NCBI RefSeq assembly: GCF_003634695.1
Contig: NZ_RBWV01000010.1
Coordinates: 62,001-126,000, forward strand
DNA from: Motilibacter peucedani
Lineage (GTDB): Bacteria > Actinomycetota > Actinomycetes > Motilibacterales > Motilibacteraceae
Length of the DNA: 64,000 nucleotides
Direction: 5' to 3'
Shown here: in pieces, positions 48,848 to 58,437 of the stretch
How positions within the stretch are numbered: position 1 is the first letter of the stretch
Layout of the letters: the number at the start of each line of letters is the position of its first letter
Notes under the pieces: generated by a model
The model's input: only the letters and a program-made list of their open reading frames with translations
Database searches by the model: none
Told to the model about the DNA's origin: nothing
Position numbers and translations under genes: made by a program

Positions 48848-49699
48848 TCACGGCTTGTAGCGGGTGCGGCCGATGGTGCGCGGCACGTCCGAGCGCCGCA
48901 TCGTCCGGGGTACGCGGCCCGGCTGGCACCGCGGGCACCAGTAGGTGAGCCGCGCGTAGGGCGCCTCGCCCTGCTCGGCGAGCAGGATCGGCGTGCCGCA
49001 CCGCAGGCACGGCTTCTCAGCCCGCTCGAACACCCAGTGCTGGCGACCGCGGCGCAGGTCGCCGGTCGTCGACTGCTGCGGCGTCCCCTTGTTGCGGTCG
49101 AGCAGCACCTGCGCCCGGCGGACCAGTCCTTCGAGGTTCCGCACCTCCACGACCGGCGTGAAGGGCGAGGTGGCGGCGAGGAACAGCGTCTCGGCCTTGT
49201 AGAGGTTGCCGATGCCGGCGAGGTTGCGCTGGTCGAGCAGGGCGTCGCCGACCTCGCGCTCGGGCTGGCGCTGCAGCCGGCGCACCGCCTCGTCGAGGTC
49301 CCAGTCGGGGCCGAGCAGGTCGGGACCGAGGTGGCCGACGGCCTCGGCCTCCGCGGAGGTGTCGATGAGCTCGACCACCGGCAGGCGGTAGCCGACCGCC
49401 ACCCAGTCGGCGTTCTCGAGCACCACCCGGACCTGGTGGCCGGCGCCCCCGTGCCAGCGCTCGCCGTGGCGGTAGAGGTGCCAGGTGCCGTCCATGCGGA
49501 AGTGGGTGTGCAGGGTCAGCCCGCCCTCGATGCGGGTCAGCAGGTGCTTGCCGCGGCTGACGACCTCGCGCACGCAGCGGCCGGAGAGGTCGACGGTGGC
49601 GTGCTGAGGCACCCGGAAGTCGCTGCGCGTCAGGACCCGTCCCGCGAGCGCCTCGTGCATGCGCCGGCCGGCGAGCCAGACGGTGTCGCCCTCAGGCAC
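48848..49699 (-). CDS. nei: Fpg/Nei-family DNA glycosylase/AP lyase (Nei2 type)
   Basis: This base-excision repair enzyme for oxidised bases has 283 residues. It begins MPEGDTVW, so after Met removal Pro is the catalytic N-terminus and Glu follows, with VW instead of the LP of Fpg. 'RGKHLLTRIEGGLTLHTHFRMDGTWHLY' holds the catalytic Lys. The helix-two-turn-helix region ('DALLDQRNLAGIGNLYKAETLF') and a C-terminal zinc finger (CLRC ... CPRC) complete the fold. It lies 42 bases after lhr and is probably cotranscribed. A lhr-nei pair is also found in mycobacteria, suggesting a shared repair role. Confidence 0.93.
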   Translation of the reverse strand: MPEGDTVWLAGRRMHEALAGRVLTRSDFRVPQHATVDLSGRCVREVVSRGKHLLTRIEGGLTLHTHFRMDGTWHLYRHGERWHGGAGHQVRVVLENADWVAVGYRLPVVELIDTSAEAEAVGHLGPDLLGPDWDLDEAVRRLQRQPEREVGDALLDQRNLAGIGNLYKAETLFLAATSPFTPVVEVRNLEGLVRRAQVLLDRNKGTPQQSTTGDLRRGRQHWVFERAEKPCLRCGTPILLAEQGEAPYARLTYWCPRCQPGRVPRTMRRSDVPRTIGRTRYKP

Positions 49700-49741
49700 G
49701 GGGCACCGCCGTCGCTCCGCTGGAGGTCAGCCGCGCGCAGG

Positions 49742-52700
49742 TCACGCGCGCATCCGCAGGCCGCGAGGGGTGGCGATGAACCCGGCCGACGCGAGCGCCT
49801 CCGCCACGGGGGCGAGCGGGCCGCCGAGCAGCGGCGCGCCGTCCGCCTTCTCGACCGTGAGGCGCCCGAGCGCGCCGTCGCGCACCGCCAGGGCCAGCGC
49901 GTCGGTCGCCGGCTGGAGCAGCGCGAGGTCCTCGGTCCAGCTGAGCAGCGACTTGCCGCCCCGCTCGACGTAGAGGACGAGCTCGCCGTCGACGAGCACC
50001 ACCACTGCACCGGCCTTGCGACCCGGCTTGTGGCCGGCGGCAGTGTCCCCCGGCCGTACGGGCCAGGGCAGGGCGGCGCCGTAGGCGTTGGCGGGGTCGG
50101 CGGCGGCCATGACGACCGCGCCGGGCCCCTGCCGGACGGGCCGGCGCACGCCGCCGGCGGCCCAGTCGGGCACCCGGGTGATCTCGTCCCCGGGCGCCCA
50201 CTCGGGCGCCTGCTCGCTGCGCTCGGCCGCCGTCTGCAGCGCCCGCAGGCGGTCGACCGCGCCCGGCGAGGCGAACTGGGCGGCGCCGAGCCCCTCGACG
50301 AAGTAGCCGCGTCGCACGCGGCCGGTCTCCTCGAACACCGAGAGCACGCGGTAGGCGGCCGCGAACCCGCCCTCGCTGCGCTCGGCGACGACCGCTCCGC
50401 GGGTCAGCACGCCGTGCCGCTCGAGCAGCGCCTCGGCCGCGGCGCTCGCCCGCCGGGTGGGGTCGGGCTCGACCGCGGGCAGGGCGGCCCACCGCCCCGC
50501 TGCGCTCGGCGGGCCCAGCCGGCTCGGCAGCGCGGGACGCCGCGCACCCGCCCCCGACAGCGACCCGGCGGAGGGACCGCCGGAGCCGAGCAGTGCCGCG
50601 CCGGAGCCGAGCACCGGTCGTCCGGGTCGCCCCGGCCGCGGCCGGGTGCTGCGCGGCGCGGCGGCCCGCCGGCTGCGGCCCGACCCGCCGAGCACGGCGC
50701 GCACCGGTGCGAGCGTGTCGTTGGTGATGTGGCCGCCCCACGCGAGGTCCCACAGCGCGGCGACCAGCACCGGGTCGTCCACGGGCCCCACCGCTGCACC
50801 CACGGTGTCGGACAGCTGGCGGAAGAACCACCCTCCGCCGCGGGCAAGTGCGTCGAGCAGCGCCTCGTGCACCGGGCTCGACACCGCCGCTGCGACCGGC
50901 GGCGCGAGCGTCAGGGGCGCCGAGTCGGCCAGGTGGAGGCTGAGCCAGCCGTCGCCTCCCGCCAGCGCGCCCTGTCCCGACCAGACCACCTCGCCGCTCG
51001 CGCACAGCTCGTCGAGCAGGGCCGGGTAGTAGCCGGGCACCCGCAGGGGCAGCACCAGCGTCTCGAGGGCTGAGGCCGGCACCGCGGCGCCCTGCAGCTG
51101 CTCGAGGGCCCGCAGGAGCCCGTCGACGCCCCGGGCGTTCGACCCCACGCCCTGCCACACCGGCAGGAAGCGGGCCAGGGCCCTCGCCGGGACCGGCTCC
51201 ACCTCCTTGCGCAGCGCGGCGAGCGAACGGCGCCGCAGCGTACGCAGCACCTCCGCGTCGCACCACTCGACGCCCGCTGCCCCTGGTCGGAACTCGCCCT
51301 CGACCACGCGGCCGGCGGCGGCCAGCCGGCGCAGGGCGTCGTGCACGACGGCGGGCCCCAGCCCGAAGCGGGTCGCCGTGTCGGCGGCGGCGAACGGGCC
51401 GTGCGTGCGCGCGTAGCGGGCGACGAGGTCGCCCAGCGGGTCGCGCACCGGCTCGAGGAAGGCCTCCGGCACGCCGACCGGCAGCGCTGCGCCGAGGGCG
51501 TCGCGCAGGCGGCCGGCGTCCTCGATGCCGGCCCAGCGCTCCTCCCCGGCGATGCGGACGCGGATCACGCGTCGTTGGCCCTCGAGCTCGACGAGCCAGG
51601 CCGGCTGCGCCCCGCGCTCGACCGCCTCGGCGGTGGTGAGCGGGCCGAGCAGCCGCAGCAGGTCGGCGGTGCCCTCCAGGTCGCGGACCTTGCGGTCCTC
51701 GGCCAGGCGCTGGAGCTCGAGGTCGAGGCGCTCCACCACCGCGGGCTCGAGCAGCTCGCGCAGCTCGGCCTGGCCGAGGAGCTCGGCCAGCAGGGCCGGG
51801 TCGAGCGAGAGCGCCTGGGCGCGGCGCTCGGCGAGGGGGGAGTCGCCCTCGTAGATGTACTGCGCGACGTAGCCGAACAGCAGCGAGCGGGCGAACGGCG
51901 AGGGGGCCGGCGTCTCGACCTCGACGACGCGCACCTCGCGCGACTCGATCGAGCGCATCAGCGCGACGAGGCCGGGGACGTCGAAGACGTCCTGCAGGCA
52001 CTCGCGCACCGTCTCGAGCACGATGGGGAACGAGCCGTAGCCGGCGGCGACCGAGAGCAGCTGGGCGCTGCGCTGGCGCTGGGCCCACAGCGGCGTGCGC
52101 CGGCCGGGGTCTCGGCGGGGCAGCAGCAGGGCGCGCGCCGCGCACTCGCGGAAGCGGGAGGCGAACAGCGCGGAGGCGCCGACCTCGCCGGTGACCAGCG
52201 GCTCGACCTCGTCGGGGTCGAGCACAGCCGCCTCGGCGCCGGCGGCGGCGCCCGCGGCCGGGTCGCGCTGGGCCTGCCCGCCGTCGTCGGCGAACAGGTC
52301 GCCGACGGGCACCAGGTCGAGGTCGGGCAGGCGCAGGACGATGCCGTCGTCGGCGTGCATGATCTGCACATCGAGCCCCGTGCGCTCGCGCAGCCGGGCT
52401 GACAGGGCCAGCGCCCACGGCGCATGGACCTGGGCGCCGAAGGGCGAGTGCACGCACACCCGCCAGTCGCCCAGCTCGTCGCGGAAGCGCTCGACCACGA
52501 TCGTGCGGTCGTCGGGCACCACACCGGTCGCTGCGCGCTGCTCGTCGAGGTAGGCGAGCAGGTTGCTGGCGGCGCGCTCGTCGAGCCCGGCGGCGCGTAC
52601 GCGCTCCAGCGCCTCCGGCGCGGGCAGACGGCCCACCTCGCGGACGAACTCGCCGAGGGCGCGGCCGAGCTCGACCGGGCGCCCGAGCGAGTCGCCGTGC

Positions 52701-54646
52701 CAGAACGGCAGCTTGCCGGGCTGGCCGGGGGCGGGGGAGACGAGCACGCGGTCGTGGGTGATGTCCTCGATGCGCCAGCTGCTCGACCCGAGCGTGAAGA
52801 CGTCGCCGACGCGCGACTCGTAGACCATCTCCTCGTCGAGCTCGCCGACGCGGCGCGCGGGGCCCTCGCCGGCGGCGAGGAAGACGCCGAAGAGCCCGCG
52901 GTCGGGGATCGTGCCGCCGCTGGTGACGGCCAGGCGCTGGGCGCCGGGCCGTCCGCTCAGGGTGCCGGCGGTGCGGTCCCACACCAGGCGCGGGCGCAGC
53001 TCGGCAAACTCGTCGCTGGGGTAGCGGCCCGAGAGCATGTCGAGCACGGACTCGTAGGCCGAGCGGGGCAGCTCGGCGAACGGCGCCGCCCGGCGCACCA
53101 GCTCGAGCAGCTCGTCGACGTCCCACGAGTCCAGGGCGCACATGGCGACGACCTGCTGCGCCAGCACGTCGAGCGGGTTGCGCGGGATGCGCAGGGCCTC
53201 GATGGCCCCGCTGCGCATGCGCTCGGCGACGACGGCGGTCTGGAGCAGGTCGCCGCGGTACTTCGGGAAGATCACGCCCCGGCTGACCGCACCGACCTGG
53301 TGGCCGGCACGCCCCACCCGCTGGAGCCCGCTGGCGACCGACGGCGGCGACTCGACCTGGACGACCAGGTCGACGGCGCCCATGTCGATGCCGAGCTCGA
53401 GGCTGCTGGTGGCGACGACGGCCGGCAGCCGGCCCGCCTTGAGCGCCTCCTCCGTCAGGGTGCGCTGCTCACGGCTGACCGAGCCGTGGTGGGCGCGCGC
53501 GAGCTCGGTCGGCGCGCCGTGCGCCGCGCCGGCCTGCGCCATGAGCTGGGCCGGGGTCAGCGTGCCCGGCTCGGCGAGGTCCTCGCCCGTGGCGCGTTCG
53601 TTGGCGATCTCGTTGAGCCTCGCGGTCAGGCGCTCGGCGAGGCGGCGGGAGTTGGCGAACACGATCGTCGAACGGTTGGCCTCGACCAGGTCGACGATGC
53701 GCTCCTCGACGTGCGGCCAGATGGAGGCCCGCCGCTCCCCGCCCGCAGCCGATCCGTTGAGCTCACCGGTGGGCGCGCCGAGCTCGGCCATGTCGTCGAC
53801 CGGGACGACGACCTCCACCTCGATCTGCTTGGTGCTCGGCGGGCGCACGACGACGGGCGTGCGGGTGCCGGACAGGAACCTCGCGACCTCCTCGACCGGC
53901 CGCACCGTCGCGCTGAGCCCGATGCGCTGCGCCGGACGCTCGAGCAGCGCGTCGAGGCGCTCGAGGGAGAGGGCGAGGTGCGCGCCGCGCTTGGTCCCGG
54001 CGACGGCGTGGACCTCGTCGAGGATGACCGTCTCGACGCCTGCCAAGGCCTCGCGGGCGCGCGAGGTGAGGATGAGGAACAGCGACTCGGGGGTCGTGAT
54101 CAGGATGTCGGGCGGGCGTCGGCCGAAGGTCCGGCGCTCGTCGGCCGGGGTGTCGCCCGAGCGGACGCCGACGGTGACCTCGGGCTCGGGCAGCCCGAGC
54201 CGCGCCGACGCCTGGCGGATGCCGGTCAGCGGCGCGCGCAGGTTGCGCTCGACGTCGACGGCGAGCGCCTTGAGCGGCGAGATGTAGAGCACCCGGCAGC
54301 GCTGCAGCGGCTCCTCCGGCGTCGGAGCCGAGGCGATGCGGTCGAGCGACCAGAGGAACGCGGCCAGCGTCTTGCCCGACCCGGTGGGTGCGACGACGAG
54401 GGCGTCGCGTCCGGTCGAGACGGCGTCCCAGGCGCCCTCCTGCGCGGCGGTGGGGGCGGCGAAGGCACCGCGGAACCAGGCCTGCGTCGCGGGGGAGAAG
54501 CGCTCGAGGGGCGGGGTGCCCGGCGCCTCGTGCTCCGCCGCTGCCTGCTGCACCGGCTGCTGGTCCGCCGCCTCCTGCCCGGCCGGCTCCCGGGTCGCCG
54601 CGGCCGCGCGTGCGGAGCGGGTGCGCGGACGGGAGGTGCTGGCCAT
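49742..54646 (-). CDS. lhr: Lhr-type large superfamily 2 DNA helicase
   Basis: Lhr is an ATP-dependent 3'-5' helicase associated with DNA repair. The 1634-residue protein has a variable N-terminus, then the SF2 motifs: Walker A in 'ALVVAPTGSGKTLAAFLWSLD', 'LYISPLKALAVDVERNL', 'TTPESLFLIL', DEVH box 'VILDEVHAVAGTKRG', 'IGLSATVRP', and motif VI 'GLQRVGRAGHQVG'. A winged helix and the very long Lhr-specific C-terminal domain follow. The length is in the normal 1500-1650 range for bacterial Lhr. ATG 54646 was chosen because CATGCT, a -10-like box, lies 6 bases upstream. A longer in-frame start would run into that box. Confidence 0.95.
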   Translation of the reverse strand: MASTSRPRTRSARAAAATREPAGQEAADQQPVQQAAAEHEAPGTPPLERFSPATQAWFRGAFAAPTAAQEGAWDAVSTGRDALVVAPTGSGKTLAAFLWSLDRIASAPTPEEPLQRCRVLYISPLKALAVDVERNLRAPLTGIRQASARLGLPEPEVTVGVRSGDTPADERRTFGRRPPDILITTPESLFLILTSRAREALAGVETVILDEVHAVAGTKRGAHLALSLERLDALLERPAQRIGLSATVRPVEEVARFLSGTRTPVVVRPPSTKQIEVEVVVPVDDMAELGAPTGELNGSAAGGERRASIWPHVEERIVDLVEANRSTIVFANSRRLAERLTARLNEIANERATGEDLAEPGTLTPAQLMAQAGAAHGAPTELARAHHGSVSREQRTLTEEALKAGRLPAVVATSSLELGIDMGAVDLVVQVESPPSVASGLQRVGRAGHQVGAVSRGVIFPKYRGDLLQTAVVAERMRSGAIEALRIPRNPLDVLAQQVVAMCALDSWDVDELLELVRRAAPFAELPRSAYESVLDMLSGRYPSDEFAELRPRLVWDRTAGTLSGRPGAQRLAVTSGGTIPDRGLFGVFLAAGEGPARRVGELDEEMVYESRVGDVFTLGSSSWRIEDITHDRVLVSPAPGQPGKLPFWHGDSLGRPVELGRALGEFVREVGRLPAPEALERVRAAGLDERAASNLLAYLDEQRAATGVVPDDRTIVVERFRDELGDWRVCVHSPFGAQVHAPWALALSARLRERTGLDVQIMHADDGIVLRLPDLDLVPVGDLFADDGGQAQRDPAAGAAAGAEAAVLDPDEVEPLVTGEVGASALFASRFRECAARALLLPRRDPGRRTPLWAQRQRSAQLLSVAAGYGSFPIVLETVRECLQDVFDVPGLVALMRSIESREVRVVEVETPAPSPFARSLLFGYVAQYIYEGDSPLAERRAQALSLDPALLAELLGQAELRELLEPAVVERLDLELQRLAEDRKVRDLEGTADLLRLLGPLTTAEAVERGAQPAWLVELEGQRRVIRVRIAGEERWAGIEDAGRLRDALGAALPVGVPEAFLEPVRDPLGDLVARYARTHGPFAAADTATRFGLGPAVVHDALRRLAAAGRVVEGEFRPGAAGVEWCDAEVLRTLRRRSLAALRKEVEPVPARALARFLPVWQGVGSNARGVDGLLRALEQLQGAAVPASALETLVLPLRVPGYYPALLDELCASGEVVWSGQGALAGGDGWLSLHLADSAPLTLAPPVAAAVSSPVHEALLDALARGGGWFFRQLSDTVGAAVGPVDDPVLVAALWDLAWGGHITNDTLAPVRAVLGGSGRSRRAAAPRSTRPRPGRPGRPVLGSGAALLGSGGPSAGSLSGAGARRPALPSRLGPPSAAGRWAALPAVEPDPTRRASAAAEALLERHGVLTRGAVVAERSEGGFAAAYRVLSVFEETGRVRRGYFVEGLGAAQFASPGAVDRLRALQTAAERSEQAPEWAPGDEITRVPDWAAGGVRRPVRQGPGAVVMAAADPANAYGAALPWPVRPGDTAAGHKPGRKAGAVVVLVDGELVLYVERGGKSLLSWTEDLALLQPATDALALAVRDGALGRLTVEKADGAPLLGGPLAPVAEALASAGFIATPRGLRMRA

Positions 54647-54652
54647 GGGTCC

Positions 54653-54658
54653 AGCATG
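54653..54658 (-). promoter_or_regulatory. putative -10 box for leaderless lhr
   Basis: CATGCT on the minus strand ends 6 bases before the lhr ATG. The same CATGCT at the same distance precedes the DUF3046 gene. Confidence 0.4.
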
Positions 54659-54692
54659 CCCGCCGCCACCGACACTCACCGCTCGAGCGACT

Positions 54693-56261
54693 TCAGCGGG
54701 CGGTCTCGACCGCCCGCGACTCGCGCACGACCACGACCTTGATCTGGCCGGGGTAGGTCATCTCGTCCTCGACCTGCTTGGCGATCTCGCGGGCGATCAC
54801 CTGCGCCTGGATGTCGTCGATGCGGTCGGGCAGCACCATGACGCGCAGCTCGCGGCCGGCCTGCATGGCGAAGACCTTGTCGACGCCCTCGTGGGCGTGG
54901 GCGATCTCCTCGAGCCGTTCGAGCCGCTTGACGTAGGCCTCGACCGGCTCGCGCCGCGCGCCCGGGCGCGACCCGCTGATCGCGTCGGCCGCCTGGACGA
55001 GCACGGCCTCGACCGTGCGGGGCTCGACCTCGTTGTGGTGCGCCTCGATCGCGTGGACGACGTCGGGCTCCTCGCCGTAGCGCTTGGCGATCTCGGCCCC
55101 CACGAGGGCGTGGCTGCCCTGCGCCTCGTGCGTCAGCGCCTTGCCGATGTCGTGGAGGAACGCGCCGCGCTTGAGCAGCGGCACGTCGAGGCCGAGCTCC
55201 GCGGCCATCAGGCCGGCCAGGTGGGCGCTCTCGACGAGGTGGCGCAGCACGTTCTGCCCGTAGCTCGTGCGGAAGCGCAGCTTGCCGAGCAGCACGACGA
55301 CGTCGGGGTGGACCTCGGTGATCCCCACCTCGGCCAGCGCGTCCTCGGCGGCTCGGAGGCAGCGCTGGTCGACGTCGCGCTGGGCTCGCTCGACCGCCTC
55401 CTCGATCCGGGAGGGGTGGATGCGCCCGTCGAGCACCAGCGCCTCGAGCGCCGTGCGGGCGACCTCGCGGCGCACCGGGTCGAAGCTCGAGAGCAGGACG
55501 GCCTCGGGGGTGTCGTCGACGAGCAGGTTGACCCCGGTCGCCGCCTCGAACGCGCGGATGTTGCGGCCCTCGCGCCCGATGATGCGGCCCTTGAGGTCGT
55601 CGCTCGGCAGGTGCAGGGCCGTGACCACCGACTCGGTCGTCTGCTCCGAGGCGACGCGCTGGATGGCGGAGGTGACGACCTCGCGGGCGCGCGCCTCGCC
55701 CTCCTCCTGCGCGAGCCGCTCGATCTCGCGGACCCGGAGGACGGCGTCGCGCTTGGCCGCCCGCTCGGCGACGGCGAGCAGGTCGGCGCGGGCCTCGGCC
55801 AGCGAGAGCCCTGCCGTGCGCTCGAGGACGGCGACCCGCTCCTGCTCGAGGTCGTGCAGCTCTTCGGCCCGGGTCGCGAGCTGAGCCTCGCGCTCGGCGA
55901 GCAGCCGCTGGCGCTCGGCGTCCTTGGCGGCCGCCGCCTCGAGCCGGTCCTCCCGCTCGCCGATGCGGCGCTCCCGGCGCTCGACCTCCTCGCGCAGCCG
56001 TCGCAGGTCGTCGCGGGCCGCGACGAGCTCGCGCTCGACGCGCTCGCGGGTCTCGGCGGCCTCCGCCCGGGCCGCGGCGACGAGCTGCTGGGCGGCCTCG
56101 CTGGCCGCCCGCTCGGCGGCGGCGTTGGCGGCGGTGCGGGTCGCCTCGGAGTGGGCCTCGGCCTTGTGGCGCAGCACGACGGTGCCCAGCGCGAGCAGGG
56201 CGAGGACCGCCACGACGCCCAGCACGAGCAGCGCGAGGACCTCCGCCGCCCCGCCGTCCAC
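54693..56261 (-). CDS. rny: ribonuclease Y
   Basis: RNase Y is a membrane-anchored endoribonuclease that starts decay of many mRNAs. The 522-residue protein has an N-terminal membrane span ('VLALLVLGVVAVLALLALGTVVL'), a long coiled coil rich in Glu/Arg/Ala (about residues 35-200), a KH domain ('LKGRIIGREGRNIRAFEAATG') and the HD domain with FLHDIGKA and 'VHAIEAHHNEVEP'. The C-terminus 'MTYPGQIKVVVVRESRAVE' is typical. The start is the GTG at 56259-56261. It lies downstream of recX on the same strand. The overlap in function with RNase J and PNPase in this window is notable. Confidence 0.95.
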   Translation of the reverse strand: MDGGAAEVLALLVLGVVAVLALLALGTVVLRHKAEAHSEATRTAANAAAERAASEAAQQLVAAARAEAAETRERVERELVAARDDLRRLREEVERRERRIGEREDRLEAAAAKDAERQRLLAEREAQLATRAEELHDLEQERVAVLERTAGLSLAEARADLLAVAERAAKRDAVLRVREIERLAQEEGEARAREVVTSAIQRVASEQTTESVVTALHLPSDDLKGRIIGREGRNIRAFEAATGVNLLVDDTPEAVLLSSFDPVRREVARTALEALVLDGRIHPSRIEEAVERAQRDVDQRCLRAAEDALAEVGITEVHPDVVVLLGKLRFRTSYGQNVLRHLVESAHLAGLMAAELGLDVPLLKRGAFLHDIGKALTHEAQGSHALVGAEIAKRYGEEPDVVHAIEAHHNEVEPRTVEAVLVQAADAISGSRPGARREPVEAYVKRLERLEEIAHAHEGVDKVFAMQAGRELRVMVLPDRIDDIQAQVIAREIAKQVEDEMTYPGQIKVVVVRESRAVETAR

Positions 56262-56463
56262 GACCGACCCCTCTCGACCAGCGATGTCCGCCTGTGCGGC
56301 GGGGAGGCCGCCTACGGTACGCCGGGCGCCCCGTCCCGCCGTGCAGCGGACCAGCGCGCGGCGTCACCTCCGGGCACCGCAGAGCAAGGATCTCCGGACG
56401 GGTCGCCGCTCAACCTCGGAGGGCGGCGAGCGGGGCCCGTCGACCGTCCCGGTGGGCTCGGGC

Positions 56464-56540
56464 GGTCAGCGCGCTCGGGGCAGTCAGCGCACCCGGGGCA
56501 GGCAGCGCGCTCGGGCGGTCAGCGCGCTCGGTCAGCCGGT
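56464..56540. repeat. about 18-base tandem repeats at the recX 3' end
   Basis: CAGCGC cores recur at 56467, 56485, 56503 and 56520 (18, 18 and 17 bases apart) within a CAGCGCGCTCGGG-type unit. The last copy overlaps the recX stop codon. No coding function is apparent. The rest of the recX-rny gap holds no gene. Confidence 0.6.
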
Positions 56541-57197
56541 GCGCTCGGCGCTCGCCGACTCCAGGACCTCGCGGGCGACGCGCAGGGCGAGGCCCGGTGC
56601 GTGCCCCTTGCGCGCGAGCAGCCCGGCGAGCCGCCGCAGCGCGACCTCGCGCTCGAGCCCGCCCATCCGGCGCGCGCGCCGCTGCGCCAGCTCGCGGGCG
56701 GCCTCGACCTCGGCGCCGTCGGGCAGCGCCTCGAGCGCGTCCTCGATCAACCGGTCGTCGACGCCCTTGGTGCGGAGCTCGCGGGTCAGCATGCGGCGGG
56801 ACAGGCCCTTGCTGCGGGCCCTCGAGCGCACCCACGCGTCGGCGTAGGCGCCGTCGTCGACGTAGCCCAGCTCGGTGAAGCGGTCGAGCGCGGCGCCGGC
56901 CGCGCCGTCGGGGACGCCGCGCCCCCGCAGCACGCTGGCCAGCTGGGCCCGCGTGCGCGGGCCGTGGCCCAGCTGCTGCAGGACGACCTCGCGCGCCGCC
57001 TCGTCGGGGTCCGCCGGTCGCCGGGGCTCGCCGCCCTGGCCCTCGCCGCCCCGGCGTCCCCTACCGCCGCGCCGCCCCCGACGGGCCGGCGCACCGGGGT
57101 CAGCGGCACCGGGGTCAGCGGCACCGGGGTCGGCGGCACCGCTCCCCGGTGCGCCGCCGTCGAGACCCGGTGCGCCGCTGTCGTGCGTGGAGCCCAT
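56532..57197 (-). CDS. recX: regulatory protein RecX
   Basis: RecX binds RecA filaments and limits their activity. The 221-residue protein has the RecX helical repeats: 'LQQLGHGPRTRAQLASVLRGRGVPDGAAGAALDRFTELGYVDDGAYADAWVRSR', 'SKGLSRRMLTRELRTKGVDDRLIEDALE' and 'RKGHAPGLALRVAREVL'. Its first 60 residues are a low-complexity extension with three GAADP repeats from a 15-base tandem repeat, followed by an Arg/Gly-rich basic stretch. It starts 6 bases after the recA stop, the standard recA-recX operon. Confidence 0.94.
   Translation of the reverse strand: MGSTHDSGAPGLDGGAPGSGAADPGAADPGAADPGAPARRGRRGGRGRRGGEGQGGEPRRPADPDEAAREVVLQQLGHGPRTRAQLASVLRGRGVPDGAAGAALDRFTELGYVDDGAYADAWVRSRARSKGLSRRMLTRELRTKGVDDRLIEDALEALPDGAEVEAARELAQRRARRMGGLEREVALRRLAGLLARKGHAPGLALRVAREVLESASAERTG
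57100..57144. repeat. 15-base tandem repeats in the recX 5' end
   Basis: A CAGCGGCACCGGGGT-type unit is repeated three times and encodes GAADP on the minus strand. The third unit has one change. Confidence 0.7.
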
Positions 57198-57203
57198 CCG
57201 GCG

Positions 57204-58292
57204 CTAGAAGTCGATGTCGACGGGGACGACCTCTTCAGCGGGCGCGTCGACGCGCGGCCCGACGCCCATCTTCTCCTTGATCTTCTTCTCGATCTCGTCG
57301 GCGAGGTCGGGGTTGTCGCGCAAGAAGGCGCGGGCGTTCTCCTTGCCCTGTCCGAGCTGGTCGCCCTCGTAGGTGTACCAGGCGCCGGACTTGCGCACGA
57401 AGCCCTGCTCGACGCCCATGTCGATCAGGCCGCCCTCGCGGCTGATGCCGATGCCGTAGAGGATGTCGAACTCGGCCTGCTTGAACGGCGGGGCCATCTT
57501 GTTCTTGACGACCTTGACGCGGGTGCGGTTGCCGACGGGCTCGGCGCCGTCCTTGAGGGTCTCGATGCGGCGCACGTCGAGCCGGATGGAGGCGTAGAAC
57601 TTCAGCGCCTTGCCACCCGTGGTGGTCTCGGGGGAGCCGAAGAAGACGCCGATCTTCTCGCGCAGCTGGTTGATGAAGATCGCGGTGGTGCCGGACTGGC
57701 TCAACGCACCGGTGATCTTGCGCAGCGCCTGGCTCATCAGCCGGGCCTGGAGACCCACGTGGGAGTCGCCCATCTCGCCCTCGATCTCGGCGCGGGGCAC
57801 GAGGGCCGCCACCGAGTCGACCACGATGATGTCGAGCGCGCCGGACCGGATGAGCATGTCGGCGATCTCGAGCGCCTGCTCACCGGTGTCGGGCTGCGAC
57901 ACGAGCAGGGCGTCGGTGTCGACGCCGAGCTTGCGCGCGTACTCAGGGTCGAGCGCGTGCTCGGCGTCGATGAAGGCCGCGATGCCGCCGGCGCGCTGGG
58001 CGCTGGCCACCGCGTGCAGGGCGACGGTCGTCTTGCCGGAGGACTCCGGCCCGTAGACCTCGATGATGCGGCCGCGGGGGAGGCCGCCGATGCCGAGGGC
58101 GACGTCGAGGGCGATCGACCCGGTCGGGATCACCTCGACCGGCGCACGGCCCTCGTCGCCCAGCCGCATCACCGAGCCCTTGCCGAACTGGCGCTCGATC
58201 TGCGAGAGCGCGGTGTCGAGTGCCTTGCTGCGGTCCGCTGCAGGTGCCACGGAGATCCTCCCGGTCTTGGTGCTGCTCATCGGTTTGGCCAC
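57204..58292 (-). CDS. recA: recombinase RecA
   Basis: RecA forms filaments on single-stranded DNA for homologous recombination and triggers the SOS response by stimulating LexA self-cleavage. The 362-residue protein has Walker A GPESSGKT (81-88), '[22 protein letters not shown]' (Walker B and L1), '[36 protein letters not shown]' (L2) and a C-terminal domain ending in acidic residues. No intein is present. The GTG at 58290-58292 is used as start. An ATG four codons later is possible. An SOS box lies about 150 bases upstream and recX follows in the same transcript. Confidence 0.98.
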   Translation of the reverse strand: MAKPMSSTKTGRISVAPAADRSKALDTALSQIERQFGKGSVMRLGDEGRAPVEVIPTGSIALDVALGIGGLPRGRIIEVYGPESSGKTTVALHAVASAQRAGGIAAFIDAEHALDPEYARKLGVDTDALLVSQPDTGEQALEIADMLIRSGALDIIVVDSVAALVPRAEIEGEMGDSHVGLQARLMSQALRKITGALSQSGTTAIFINQLREKIGVFFGSPETTTGGKALKFYASIRLDVRRIETLKDGAEPVGNRTRVKVVKNKMAPPFKQAEFDILYGIGISREGGLIDMGVEQGFVRKSGAWYTYEGDQLGQGKENARAFLRDNPDLADEIEKKIKEKMGVGPRVDAPAEEVVPVDIDF

Positions 58293-58403
58293 GTCTCCAG
58301 ACGGTAGGGCTGGGCACTGACAAGGTCACCGCACGAGCGCCGGGCCTGTGGACCGACGACGCCCCGGAGTGCCCGACCTGTGGAGGAACCCTGCGCGTCA
58401 CAC

Positions 58404-58424
58404 GTGCCGGCGCGCCGCCGGCAC
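58404..58424 (-). terminator. hairpin between DUF3046 and recA
   Basis: GTGCCGGCG (58404-58412) is exactly complementary to CGCCGGCAC (58416-58424) with a 3-base loop. It lies between the SOS box and recA, so it is either in the recA leader or ends DUF3046 transcription. Confidence 0.4.
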
Positions 58425-58437
58425 CTGTCAAGTAGAG

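Noticed and set aside
52424-58307. Very long open frames antisense to lhr, rny, recX and recA
   Set aside because: High third-position GC removes stop codons on the opposite strand. The sense frames contain all helicase, HD/KH and RecA motifs, while the antisense products have none.
58346-58435. Small plus-strand frame with a CPTCGG zinc-ribbon-like motif upstream of recA
   Set aside because: The frame has only one CxxC pair and no plausible start codon in the intergenic part. It overlaps the recA leader hairpin, so the motif is probably chance.
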